From assembly GCF_016629665.1 (NCBI RefSeq), contig NZ_JAEPRQ010000001.1:1302001-1366000 (forward strand): DNA of 64,000 nt, in the 5' to 3' direction. A model generated the notes under the pieces. The model searched no databases, was not told where the DNA came from, and worked only from the letters and a program-made list of their open reading frames with translations. The position numbers and the translations under genes are program-made. Numbering within the stretch: position 1 is the stretch's first letter; each line of letters begins with the position of its first letter. This stretch comes from Paracoccus caeni (GTDB taxonomy: Bacteria > Pseudomonadota > Alphaproteobacteria > Rhodobacterales > Rhodobacteraceae). This document shows, in pieces, positions 45,960 to 55,606 of the stretch.

Positions 45960-46088
45960 GGCGACTCCTCCTGTGTTGGTTGTCGGTGACTTATGTGCAC
46001 CGTAATGCGCCGAAACTACGCCAACGCACGTTAAGGTAAAGTGGCATTCGGGCTTTTCATGCGTTTCATCCTGTGGAACAGAGGCGTT

Positions 46089-46619
46089 ATGAAGGCGACT
46101 GGCCGAATTACGCTTGTCACCGGAGGGGCGCGTTCCGGGAAGTCGGCTTTGGCCGAACGTTTGGTGCTGCGCCACGGGCCGCAGCCGGTCTATATCGCGA
46201 CCGCCGAGCCGCGCGACGGCGAAATGTCCGAAAGAATCTCGGAACATCAAAGACGTCGCGGAAGCGGCTGGATCACGGTCGAAGAACCCGTTGATCTTGC
46301 TGGTGCTTTGATGCGGACCGACGGGCGGGGCGCGCGGCTGGTCGATTGCCTGACGCTGTGGCTGTCGAACTGCGAGGGATCGGCGGATATAGGGGCATTG
46401 GAAATAACGTTGCGTCAGCAACGATCTCCGGTCGTGTTGGTGACGAATGAACTGGGGCAGGGGATCGTGCCGGGCAATACGCTGGCGCGGCGGTTCCGAG
46501 ATCAGCATGGCTGGATGAATCAGGCCGTCGCAGCGGTCGCCGATGAGGTCTGGATGGCGGTATCGGGCCAGCCCCTGCGTCTGAAACCTGCATTGGTGAG
46601 CCTTGATGAGCCGGTTTGA
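46089..46619 (+). CDS. cobU: Adenosylcobinamide kinase/guanylyltransferase
   Basis: Bifunctional enzyme (CobU/CobP) that phosphorylates adenosylcobinamide and adds GMP in the cobalamin nucleotide-loop pathway. 176 residues. Walker A is TLVTGGARSGKSALAE near residue 10, IATAEPRDGEMSERI carries the nucleotide and His region (EHQRRRGSGW), and LVDCLTLWLSN and VTNELGQGIVP are family blocks. No cobalamin riboswitch was recognised upstream. It overlaps the start of cobT by 14 bases. Confidence 0.95.
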   Translation: MKATGRITLVTGGARSGKSALAERLVLRHGPQPVYIATAEPRDGEMSERISEHQRRRGSGWITVEEPVDLAGALMRTDGRGARLVDCLTLWLSNCEGSADIGALEITLRQQRSPVVLVTNELGQGIVPGNTLARRFRDQHGWMNQAVAAVADEVWMAVSGQPLRLKPALVSLDEPV

Positions 46620-47565
46620 CGAGGCTGCGGCTCAGGCCGCGCGGGCGCGGCAGGCGGTACTGACCAAGCCCGCCGGATCGCTGGGCAGGCTAGAGGATCT
46701 GGCGGTTTTCATGGCGGGCTGGCAGGGCCGCGAACGACCCCGGATCGATCGCGCGCAGGCGCTGGTCTTTGCGGGAAATCATGGCGTGGTGGCGCAGGGC
46801 GTGAACCCGTTCCCGGCCGAGGTGACCGCGCTGATGGCGCAGAATTTTGCCGCCGGAGGCGCCGCGATCAACCAGCTTTGCCGTGTCGCCGATGCGGACC
46901 TGCGGGTGGTGCCGCTGGATCTGGACCGCCCGACTGCGGATTTCACCACAGGCCCGGCAATGAGTGCCGAAGAGGTGGTTTCCGCGATGCAAAGCGGTGC
47001 CGATGCGGTCGATCCCGATGCGGATGTGCTGCTGCTGGGCGAAATGGGGATCGGCAATTCGACGGTAGCTGCGGCCTTAGCGGCGGCGACCTTTGGCGGA
47101 CAGGCGGGCGACTGGATTGGTCCTGGCACCGGCGCCTCTGCCGAGATCATGGCGCGTAAGGCGGATGCCGTTTCGCGCGGGCTGGCCTTGCATGCGCCCT
47201 CTGACACGCGCGGGACACTGGCGGCCTTTGGCGGGCGAGAGCAGGCGGCGATTTGTGGTGCCGTGATGCGGGCGCGGGATTTGGGTATTCCGGTGCTGCT
47301 CGACGGCTTCATCTGCACTGCCGCCGCTGCGGTGCTGACCCGCGATGATCCTGCTGCACTGGCTCATTGCCTGATCGGCCATGAAAGCGCCGAACCGGGG
47401 CATCGCCGACTGATCGAGGCATTGGCCCTGCCGATCCCGCCGATCCTGTCGCTGGAGATGCGGCTGGGCGAGGGATCAGGCGCGGCTGTGGCGCTGATGG
47501 TGCTGCGCAGCGCGCTGGCCTGCCATGACGGCATGGCGACATTTGCCGAGGCCGTCATTGGCTAG
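46606..47565 (+). CDS. cobT: Nicotinate-nucleotide--dimethylbenzimidazole phosphoribosyltransferase
   Basis: CobT/CobU-type enzyme that makes alpha-ribazole phosphate, the lower ligand of B12. 319 residues. Typical stretches are KPAGSLGRLEDLA, VFAGNHGVVAQGVNPFP, GEMGIGNSTVAAAL, GFICTAAAAVL and the C-terminal LRLGEGSGAAVAL-type block with the catalytic glutamate. ATG 46606 lies inside the end of cobU; a TTG one codon earlier is less likely. Confidence 0.96.
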   Translation: MSRFDEAAAQAARARQAVLTKPAGSLGRLEDLAVFMAGWQGRERPRIDRAQALVFAGNHGVVAQGVNPFPAEVTALMAQNFAAGGAAINQLCRVADADLRVVPLDLDRPTADFTTGPAMSAEEVVSAMQSGADAVDPDADVLLLGEMGIGNSTVAAALAAATFGGQAGDWIGPGTGASAEIMARKADAVSRGLALHAPSDTRGTLAAFGGREQAAICGAVMRARDLGIPVLLDGFICTAAAAVLTRDDPAALAHCLIGHESAEPGHRRLIEALALPIPPILSLEMRLGEGSGAAVALMVLRSALACHDGMATFAEAVIG

Positions 47566-47673
47566 GGTCATGTGCAGAGGGCCGGGCACAGCCGCGGTTG
47601 GGCACAGCTACGATTGTGCTGGACGCTTTATGGTGCCGTCTCCCCCGCCTTATCGGTTGCGCGGGACATCACC

Positions 47674-47752
47674 AAAGTGCCCAGCCGGGGGGCGGCTGTG
47701 CACTGCCCAGCGGCGCGTTCCGCGCCTTGCTTCCGGGCGGGCGCTTTATCTT
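47674..47752 (+). repeat. Dispersed two-hairpin intergenic repeat, copy C
   Basis: AAAGTGCCCAGCCGGGGGGC opens a first hairpin with GGCTGTGCAC. ACTGCCCAGCGGCGCGTTCC and GCGCC form the second, and the tail TTGCTTCCGGGCGGGCGCTT is nearly identical to copy A. The 25 bases before it (TTGCGCGGGACATCACC) also match copy B. It lies between cobT and cobS and ends 22 bases before the cobS start. Confidence 0.78.
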
Positions 47753-47774
47753 AACTGTCAAGACGGCGCATGGC

Positions 47775-48512
47775 ATGTCGATCCGCGTTAGGGCACAGCA
47801 ATTCCTGTTGGCGCTGGTCTTTCTGACCCGCCTGCCGCTGGGCCGGTTGCTGCCGCCGCGCGTGCTGCCGCTTGCCGAAAGCGCATGGGCCTTTCCGCTC
47901 GTGGGCGCGATCATCGGCGCAATCGCCTCGCTGCCACTGCTGCTGCCCGGCCCGCCGTTGCTGACGGCCACGCTCTCCGTCGCACTGGCCGTCTGGCTGA
48001 CCGGCGCGCTGCACGAGGATGCGCTGGCCGATTTCGCCGATGCCGCTGGCGGCAACACGCCCGAGGACCGGCTGCGGATCATGCGCGATTCCCGGATCGG
48101 CAGCTACGGGGTGATGGCGCTGATCGTCTCGACCCTGTTGCGGATCGCGGCGCTTGGTGTTTTGGGGCCGCTGGCGTTGATTGCGGCGGCATCGACCGGG
48201 CGGGCGGCGATCGTTTTTGCGATGGTCGCGCTACCACCTGCGCGCAGCGATGGTCTGGGGCGGGCTGCGGGCCGTCCGGGCCTTGGCGGATTGGCGGTTT
48301 CGGCGCTGATTGCTGCGCTGTTTTTGCTACCCGCCGGCCTGCCCGCATTCGCCGCCGCAGGCGTTGCAGCCATCGTGGGTGCGTGGGTTATCTTCAAGGC
48401 AAAACAATGGCTTGGAGGTCAAACCGGGGATGTTCTGGGCACCATGTCGCTGGTCGCAGAAACGGCGGTTCTGGTCGTCTTTGCGCTATTCCGCGAGGTG
48501 ACAGCTTCGTGA
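47775..48512 (+). CDS. cobS: Adenosylcobinamide-GDP ribazoletransferase
   Basis: Membrane enzyme (CobS/CobV) that joins adenosylcobinamide-GDP and alpha-ribazole, the last nucleotide-loop step. 245 residues, about six hydrophobic helices. The active-site Asp cluster is LTGALHEDALADFADAAGG near residue 70, a variant of the usual HLDGLADTADG, followed by RIMRDSRIGSYGVMAL. ATG 47775 has only a weak ribosome site. Confidence 0.94.
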   Translation: MSIRVRAQQFLLALVFLTRLPLGRLLPPRVLPLAESAWAFPLVGAIIGAIASLPLLLPGPPLLTATLSVALAVWLTGALHEDALADFADAAGGNTPEDRLRIMRDSRIGSYGVMALIVSTLLRIAALGVLGPLALIAAASTGRAAIVFAMVALPPARSDGLGRAAGRPGLGGLAVSALIAALFLLPAGLPAFAAAGVAAIVGAWVIFKAKQWLGGQTGDVLGTMSLVAETAVLVVFALFREVTAS

Positions 48513-48627
48513 AAAACTTGACCGGCTGTCAGCCTTCGCGCATACCCGGAACAGAGTGAAAGTCGGTAATACAAGCTGACCTGATCGCCGAACACTTCGC
48601 GATCACGCTTCGAGGGAGGATATCATA

Positions 48628-49254
48628 ATGGGCGGTCTTCTGGCCCTTTCGCGCGGCATCGACCGCGCCAATACTTTTATCGGTAAAAACGTGTCATGGC
48701 TGATCCTGCTGGCGATCTTTGTCAGTGCGACCAATGCAGTCATCCGCAAAGTCTTCAACACGTCGTCGAATGCCTGGCTGGAACTGCAGTGGTATCTTTA
48801 TGGTGCCGCGTTCCTGCTGGCGGCGGCCTATACGCTGCTTGAGAACGAACATATCCGCATCGACATCGTCTATGGGGCATGGTCGCGCAAGACGCAGCAC
48901 TGGATCGACCTGATCGGCCATGTGTTTTTCCTGATGCCGCTGGTCATTCTGACGCTGTGGCTGGTCTGGCCGTGGCTGGTGCAAAGCTATCAGGTCAACA
49001 TGCGCTCGATGAACTCGGGTGGGCTGTTGCTGTGGCCGGCGCGGGCGATGCTGTTCCTTGGCTTCCTGCTGCTGTTCTTTCAGGGCATATCCGAGATCAT
49101 CAAGAAGATCGCCGTCATGCGCGGCATCATCGATGATCCGCAACCCGCCTTCAGCCAGCACGCGCCGCTGGAACTGGACGAGGATTTGCTGAAGCAGGCC
49201 GGTTTTGAAGATGCACGGCCCAAGGCCGAGCCGGGCAAGGATGACCGCGCATGA
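48628..49254 (+). CDS. TRAP transporter small permease (DctQ-like)
   Basis: 208-residue membrane protein with four hydrophobic segments, family motif NAWLELQWYLYGAAFLLAAA near residue 50, and a hydrophilic C-terminal tail of about 45 residues. CGAGGGAGGATATCATA lies before the ATG. It overlaps the large permease gene by four bases (ATGA). Together they form the membrane part of a tripartite, ion-driven importer whose binding protein is the convergent gene at 51.5-52.7 kb. Confidence 0.93.
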   Translation: MGGLLALSRGIDRANTFIGKNVSWLILLAIFVSATNAVIRKVFNTSSNAWLELQWYLYGAAFLLAAAYTLLENEHIRIDIVYGAWSRKTQHWIDLIGHVFFLMPLVILTLWLVWPWLVQSYQVNMRSMNSGGLLLWPARAMLFLGFLLLFFQGISEIIKKIAVMRGIIDDPQPAFSQHAPLELDEDLLKQAGFEDARPKAEPGKDDRA

Positions 49255-51371
49255 TTTTGGAACTTATCGCGCAGAACATGGCGCCGATCATGTTCGTTTC
49301 GCTGATCCTGTTTTTGCTGTTCGGCTATCCGGTGGCTTTCGCACTGGCGGCAAACGGGCTTTTGTTCTTCATCGTCGGTGTCGAGCTTGCACCGCTGTCA
49401 AACGGCAATATCAACCTTAGTTGGGAATTGCTGCGGGCCATCCCCGACCGATTCTTCGGAGGGGTCGTCGCCAACGAGGTGCTGCTTGCGGTGCCATTCT
49501 TCACCTTCATGGGCATCGTGCTGGAGAAATCCGGCATGGCCGAGGATTTGCTGGACACGATCGGCCAGCTTTTCGGCCCCGTTCGTGGTGGCCTTGCCTA
49601 TGCGGTGATCATCGTCGGCGCGCTTCTGGCGGCCACGACCGGCGTTGTCGCGGCCTCGGTGATTGCGATGGGCCTGATCTCGCTGCCGATCATGCTGCGC
49701 TATGGTTATGACCGGAAGCTGGCCTCGGGGACCATCGCGGCCTCGGGGACGCTGGCGCAGATCATCCCGCCCAGTCTGGTGCTGATCGTTCTGGCCGACC
49801 AGTTGGGTCGGTCGGTCGGCGACATGTATAAAGGCGCGCTGATCCCCGGTCTGGTCCTGACCGGGCTTTACATGGTCTATATCTTCGTCACCTCGATCTT
49901 TCAGCCGCACAAGGTTCCCGCCCTTCCGCCCGAGGCGCGGAAACTGGGCTCCGGGGTCAAGTCGCTGCTGGCGGTGCTGCTGATCGCCGGTCTGGCGGGC
50001 TATCTGACCTTCCATTACCTGCATCCGAAGATGGGCGTGAACGCCGATATCTATGCGGGGACGGTGGGCGTTCTGGTCGCCTATTTCATCGCACTGCTGG
50101 ACAAGGAAGGCTGGCGCTTTCTGGTCAAACTGGCGATTGCCGGACTTGCCTGCGCCATCTTCTACGGGGTCTTCGTCTCGCATGTCTTTGGACATATCGC
50201 GACGGCGATCCTGTCGGTCGAAGGCATGGGCGCGCTGATCTTCAGTCTGATCTGCTCGGCCATTGTCGGGATCATCGCCTTTGCGCTGATCTTCAAGGTC
50301 GTGGCAACGGTGATCGATTTCACCTACCAGCCGGAACATAGCCTTGGGCTGACCAGCCGCCTTGCGCAGCAGGTCATCATCGTGCTGATCCCGCCGCTGG
50401 CGCTGATCTTTCTGGTTCTGGGCACCATCTTCCTTGGCATCGCCACCCCGACCGAGGGCGGCGCGATGGGCGCGGTCGGATCGCTGATCCTTGCCGGGTT
50501 CAAGAAGCGCCTGAACTATGAGGTGATCTCCCAGGCGCTGGCTGCGACCACCCGGTTGTCGGCCTTCGTCATGTTCATCCTGATCGGGGCGCGGGTCTTT
50601 TCGCTGACCTTCTACGGGGTGAACGGGCATGTCTGGGTCGAGCATCTGCTGACCTCGCTTCCGGGCGGCGAATATGGCTTCCTGATTGCGGTGTCGGTGC
50701 TGGTCTTCCTGCTGGCCTTCTTCCTCGATTTCTTCGAACTGGCCTTCATTATCGTGCCGCTGCTGGCGCCTGCCGCCGAAAGCCTTGGCATCGATCTGAT
50801 CTGGTTCGGGGTGATCCTTGGGGTCAATATGCAGACCAGCTTCATGCATCCACCCTTCGGTTTCGCCTTGTTCTACCTGCGATCGGTCGCGCCAAAGCTG
50901 CCCTATCGCGACAAGGTGACCGGCAAGACGATGGAGCCTGTCCGCTCATCCCAGATCTACTGGGGCGCGGTGCCTTATGTGTTGATCCAGATCGTAATGG
51001 TCGGTGTCGTCATCGCCTTCCCGAACCTGGTCATGCACTACAAAGGGGCGCCGGTGGACACGTCGAACGTGCAGATCCAGATCCCCGAATCCGGGCTTGG
51101 CGGATCGGGTTCGGGCAGCGGCTTCGGCACGCTGGGCGGCTTGGGCGGTTCACCCTTCGGGCAAGCACCCGCAGGCGGGACCGAGACCCCTGCGACCGAG
51201 GGCACGTCAGGTGGTTTCGGCGATCTTGGCGGACCGCCGAATTTCGGCACGCCCGGCGAACAGCCCGCCCCGCAACCGGCAACCCCGGAAGCCACCCCCG
51301 AGCCAGAGGCGAATGGTGGCGGTCTTGGGCTGGGCAGCAGCCCGCCGCCGGGTCTTGGCGGCAGCAACTGA
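49251..51371 (+). CDS. TRAP transporter large permease, enlarged (DctM-like)
   Basis: 706-residue membrane protein; DctM proteins are usually about 430. Family blocks are present: FALAANGLLFFIVGVELAPL, FTFMGIVLEKSGMAEDLL, GTLAQIIPPSLVLIVLADQL and FLGIATPTEGGAMGAVG. Extra helices occupy the middle (about residues 240-370), and the C-terminal 110 residues are Gly/Pro/Ser/Thr-rich low-complexity sequence (GGSGSGSGFGTLGGLGG; EQPAPQPATPEATPEPE), probably disordered. The middle expansion occurs in some TAXI/TakM-type permeases. A strong terminator follows. Confidence 0.93.
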   Translation: MILELIAQNMAPIMFVSLILFLLFGYPVAFALAANGLLFFIVGVELAPLSNGNINLSWELLRAIPDRFFGGVVANEVLLAVPFFTFMGIVLEKSGMAEDLLDTIGQLFGPVRGGLAYAVIIVGALLAATTGVVAASVIAMGLISLPIMLRYGYDRKLASGTIAASGTLAQIIPPSLVLIVLADQLGRSVGDMYKGALIPGLVLTGLYMVYIFVTSIFQPHKVPALPPEARKLGSGVKSLLAVLLIAGLAGYLTFHYLHPKMGVNADIYAGTVGVLVAYFIALLDKEGWRFLVKLAIAGLACAIFYGVFVSHVFGHIATAILSVEGMGALIFSLICSAIVGIIAFALIFKVVATVIDFTYQPEHSLGLTSRLAQQVIIVLIPPLALIFLVLGTIFLGIATPTEGGAMGAVGSLILAGFKKRLNYEVISQALAATTRLSAFVMFILIGARVFSLTFYGVNGHVWVEHLLTSLPGGEYGFLIAVSVLVFLLAFFLDFFELAFIIVPLLAPAAESLGIDLIWFGVILGVNMQTSFMHPPFGFALFYLRSVAPKLPYRDKVTGKTMEPVRSSQIYWGAVPYVLIQIVMVGVVIAFPNLVMHYKGAPVDTSNVQIQIPESGLGGSGSGSGFGTLGGLGGSPFGQAPAGGTETPATEGTSGGFGDLGGPPNFGTPGEQPAPQPATPEATPEPEANGGGLGLGSSPPPGLGGSN

Positions 51372-51390
51372 CGCCCAATATCACAGCGTC

Positions 51391-51423
51391 AAAAGGCCGG
51401 GCAAAACGCCCGGCCTTTTTCTT
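51391..51423 (+). terminator. Terminator after the TRAP permease genes
   Basis: AAAAGGCCGGGC pairs with GCCCGGCCTTTTT around AAAAC; 20 bases past the dctM-like stop. Confidence 0.92.
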
Positions 51424-51460
51424 TGGTTCAGGCTTTCACCCCACAACCCGGCCAGACATG

Positions 51461-51490
51461 AAAAAACCGCCGCGACGGATCGCGGCGGTT
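51461..51490 (-). terminator. Terminator after the TRAP binding-protein gene
   Basis: Minus strand AACCGCCGCGA / TCGCGGCGGTT with a CGGA-type loop, followed by TTTTT. It is 23 bases past the binding-protein stop. Confidence 0.92.
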
Positions 51491-51512
51491 TCTGATCTTG
51501 GTCTGGGAGGTG

Positions 51513-53147
<1,635 letters not shown>

Positions 53148-54890
53148 GTGAGCCAGACCATCCCGCCCGCCCCGCTGTTCCGCCGTTTCTGGAACGACTA
53201 CCTTCGGATGCACCGGGGCAGCATGCTGGGCGCGTTCGTCCTGATGACGCTGGAGGGATCGACGCTGGCGTTGATTTCCTGGATGCTGAAGCCGCTGTTC
53301 GATCAGGTTTTCATCGGCAAGCAGGAAGGCGCGATCTGGTGGGTCGGGGGCGCGATTTTCGGGGTCTTCCTGCTGCGCGCCGTCACGTTGATCGCCAGCC
53401 GCTCGCTGCTCAGCCGGATTTCGCTGGGCGTCTCGACCGCGATGCAGACCGATCTGCTGGCGCATATCATGACGCTGGACGGCAAGTTCTTCCGCGACAA
53501 CCCGCCCGGCGCGATGATCGAGCGGATACAAGGCGACACCATCGCCGTGCAGGGGGTCTGGGCCACGCTGATCACCGGGGCCACGCGCGATGCGATCTCG
53601 CTGGTGATGCTGTTCGCCGTCGCGGTGATGGTCGATCCGATCTGGACCGCCGCCGCGCTGATCGGGGCGCCGATCCTGATCCTGCCCGCCTCGATGGTGC
53701 AGCGCTATATCCGCCGCAAGGTGCGCCAGAACCGGGCAAATGCCAGCGCCCGGGCCACAAGGCTGGATGAGGTGATGCATGGCATCACCTCGATCCGCCT
53801 GAACCGAGCCGAGGCCGACCAGACCCACCGTTTCGCCAAGATCGTCGCGAAAATTCGGCAGGCCGAGGTGAAGGTCGCCGCCACCTCCAGCGTCATTCCG
53901 GCGCTGACCGATATCGTCACCGGCATCGGCTTTATCGCCGTCCTTGCACTTGGCGGCAGGCAGGTGATGGAGGGCGAACGCAGCGTTGGCGACTTCATGT
54001 CCTTCTTCACCGCCCTTGCGCTGGCCTTCCAGCCGATGCGCCGCCTTGGCACGCTGGCCGGAAGCTGGCAGACCGCCGCCGCCAGTCTTGAGCGGATTTA
54101 TCAGGTGATCGATACCAAGCCGACGATCCTGTCGGGCAACCGGACAGAGCCGCCGGTCGATACCGCGATCCGGCTGGACGATGTCTGGCTGTCCTATGAT
54201 GATCAACTGGTGCTGAACGGGCTGAGCTTTACTGCCGAGGCCGGACAGACGACGGCTTTGGTCGGGCCTTCGGGTGCGGGCAAATCGACGATCTTCAACC
54301 TGCTGACCCGCATGGTCGATCCCGACCGGGGGCAGGTGCTGCTGGGCGGTGTGCCGGTCGCGGATTACGATCTGGGCGTTCTGCGCGATCAGTTCTCGAC
54401 CGTGGCGCAGGAATCGGCGCTTTTCGATGAAAGCCTGCGCGACAATATCCTGATGGGCCGCCCTTCGGCGGATGAGCAGGCGTTGCAGCGCGCGATGGAG
54501 GTGGCGAATGTCACCAATTTCATCGACGCCACCACCCGCAGCCTCGACAGTGCCGCCGGGCCGCGTGGTTCATCGCTGTCCGGCGGGCAGCGTCAGCGGA
54601 TCGCCATTGCCCGCGCCGTGCTGCGCGACGCCCCGGTTCTGCTGTTGGACGAGGCGACCAGCGCGCTGGACACGGCCAGCGAACGGCTGGTGCAGGAGGC
54701 GCTGGACAATCTTTCGCAGGGGCGCACCACGCTGGTCATCGCTCATCGGCTGTCCACCATCCGCAATGCCGACAAGATCGTGGTGATCGAGGGCGGCAGG
54801 GTTGTGGAAGAGGGTGATCATGACCAGTTGATGGAAAAAGGCGGCACCTATGCCCGTCTTGTCGCGATGCAGTTCGGAGAGAAATCATGA
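53148..54890 (+). CDS. ABC exporter (MsbA/lipid-type, fused permease-ATPase)
   Basis: 580-residue half-transporter. Six membrane helices occupy residues 20-320 (first MLGAFVLMTLEGSTLALIS; coupling-helix region MQTDLLAHIMTLDGKFF). The ATPase domain carries Walker A LVGPSGAGKSTIFNLLTRM, Q-loop, signature SLSGGQRQRIAIARAV, Walker B LLLDEATSALD and switch His in VIAHRL. It probably flips lipid or exports a hydrophobic substrate. Translation from GTG 53148 (GAAGGA upstream) is preferred over a TTG nine codons earlier. It overlaps the next gene by four bases. Confidence 0.92.
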   Translation: MSQTIPPAPLFRRFWNDYLRMHRGSMLGAFVLMTLEGSTLALISWMLKPLFDQVFIGKQEGAIWWVGGAIFGVFLLRAVTLIASRSLLSRISLGVSTAMQTDLLAHIMTLDGKFFRDNPPGAMIERIQGDTIAVQGVWATLITGATRDAISLVMLFAVAVMVDPIWTAAALIGAPILILPASMVQRYIRRKVRQNRANASARATRLDEVMHGITSIRLNRAEADQTHRFAKIVAKIRQAEVKVAATSSVIPALTDIVTGIGFIAVLALGGRQVMEGERSVGDFMSFFTALALAFQPMRRLGTLAGSWQTAAASLERIYQVIDTKPTILSGNRTEPPVDTAIRLDDVWLSYDDQLVLNGLSFTAEAGQTTALVGPSGAGKSTIFNLLTRMVDPDRGQVLLGGVPVADYDLGVLRDQFSTVAQESALFDESLRDNILMGRPSADEQALQRAMEVANVTNFIDATTRSLDSAAGPRGSSLSGGQRQRIAIARAVLRDAPVLLLDEATSALDTASERLVQEALDNLSQGRTTLVIAHRLSTIRNADKIVVIEGGRVVEEGDHDQLMEKGGTYARLVAMQFGEKS

Positions 54891-55606
54891 CCCGTCAGAT
54901 CATCCGTGTCTCGGGCGAGGATCGGGTGGCATTCCTGCAAGGGCTGGTCACCAATGACGTGAAACGCGCGCCCTGCTGGGCGGCGATCCTGACGCCGCAG
55001 GGGAAATATCTGGCCGATTTTCTGATCGTGCCGGATGGTGACAGCCTGCTGATCGATGTCGATGCGCGTCTGGCCGATGATCTTGCGCGGCGGCTGACCA
55101 TGTACAAGCTGCGCTCGAAGGTAATGCTTGAGCCTCTGACGATGGAGGTCGCGCGCGGCACCGGGCCTGCGCCGGAAGGGGCGATCGCCGATCCCCGGCA
55201 CGAGGCGCTTGGCTGGCGGCTTTATGGCAAGGCGGGCGATGACGGCAGCGACTGGGACGCGATCCGGGTGGAGCATCAGATCCCCGAAACGCTGATCGAG
55301 CTGATCCCGAACGACACCTATATTCTGGAAGCCGGTTTCGAGCGGCTGCACGGCGTCGATTTCCGCAAGGGCTGCTATGTCGGGCAAGAGGTCACCGCCC
55401 GGATGAAGCACAAGACCGAGCTTCGCAAGGGTCTGGCCCGCGTCGGTATCGACGGCGAGGCCGCTCCCGGCACGCCGATCACCCGCGACGGGCGCGAGGT
55501 CGGGACGGTCTTCACCCGCTCGGGCAACCGCGCCATTGCCTATGTCCGCTTCGACCGGCTGGGCGAGGGGATGCAGGCGGGTGAGGCCCGCATCACCGCC
55601 GAATGA
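54887..55606 (+). CDS. ygfZ: Folate-binding protein YgfZ
   Basis: 239-residue GcvT-fold protein that, with folate, supports assembly or repair of certain iron-sulfur enzymes. The signature is FRKGCYVGQEVTARMKHK near residue 165, with the conserved KGCYxGQE cysteine; the N-terminus has GEDRVAFLQGLVTNDV. Start and stop both overlap neighbours by four bases (ATGA), so the ABC exporter, ygfZ and dinB are one translationally coupled unit. Confidence 0.95.
   Translation: MTRQIIRVSGEDRVAFLQGLVTNDVKRAPCWAAILTPQGKYLADFLIVPDGDSLLIDVDARLADDLARRLTMYKLRSKVMLEPLTMEVARGTGPAPEGAIADPRHEALGWRLYGKAGDDGSDWDAIRVEHQIPETLIELIPNDTYILEAGFERLHGVDFRKGCYVGQEVTARMKHKTELRKGLARVGIDGEAAPGTPITRDGREVGTVFTRSGNRAIAYVRFDRLGEGMQAGEARITAE

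Noticed and set aside
45960..46088. Cobalamin riboswitch upstream of cobU
   Set aside because: I looked for the B12-box type conserved core and saw none in the 129 bases between oppA and cobU.
49398..50849. 483-codon minus-strand open frame over the TRAP permease
   Set aside because: Extreme Asp/Arg/Gln/His composition and no motif; it mirrors the hydrophobic codons of the permease gene.
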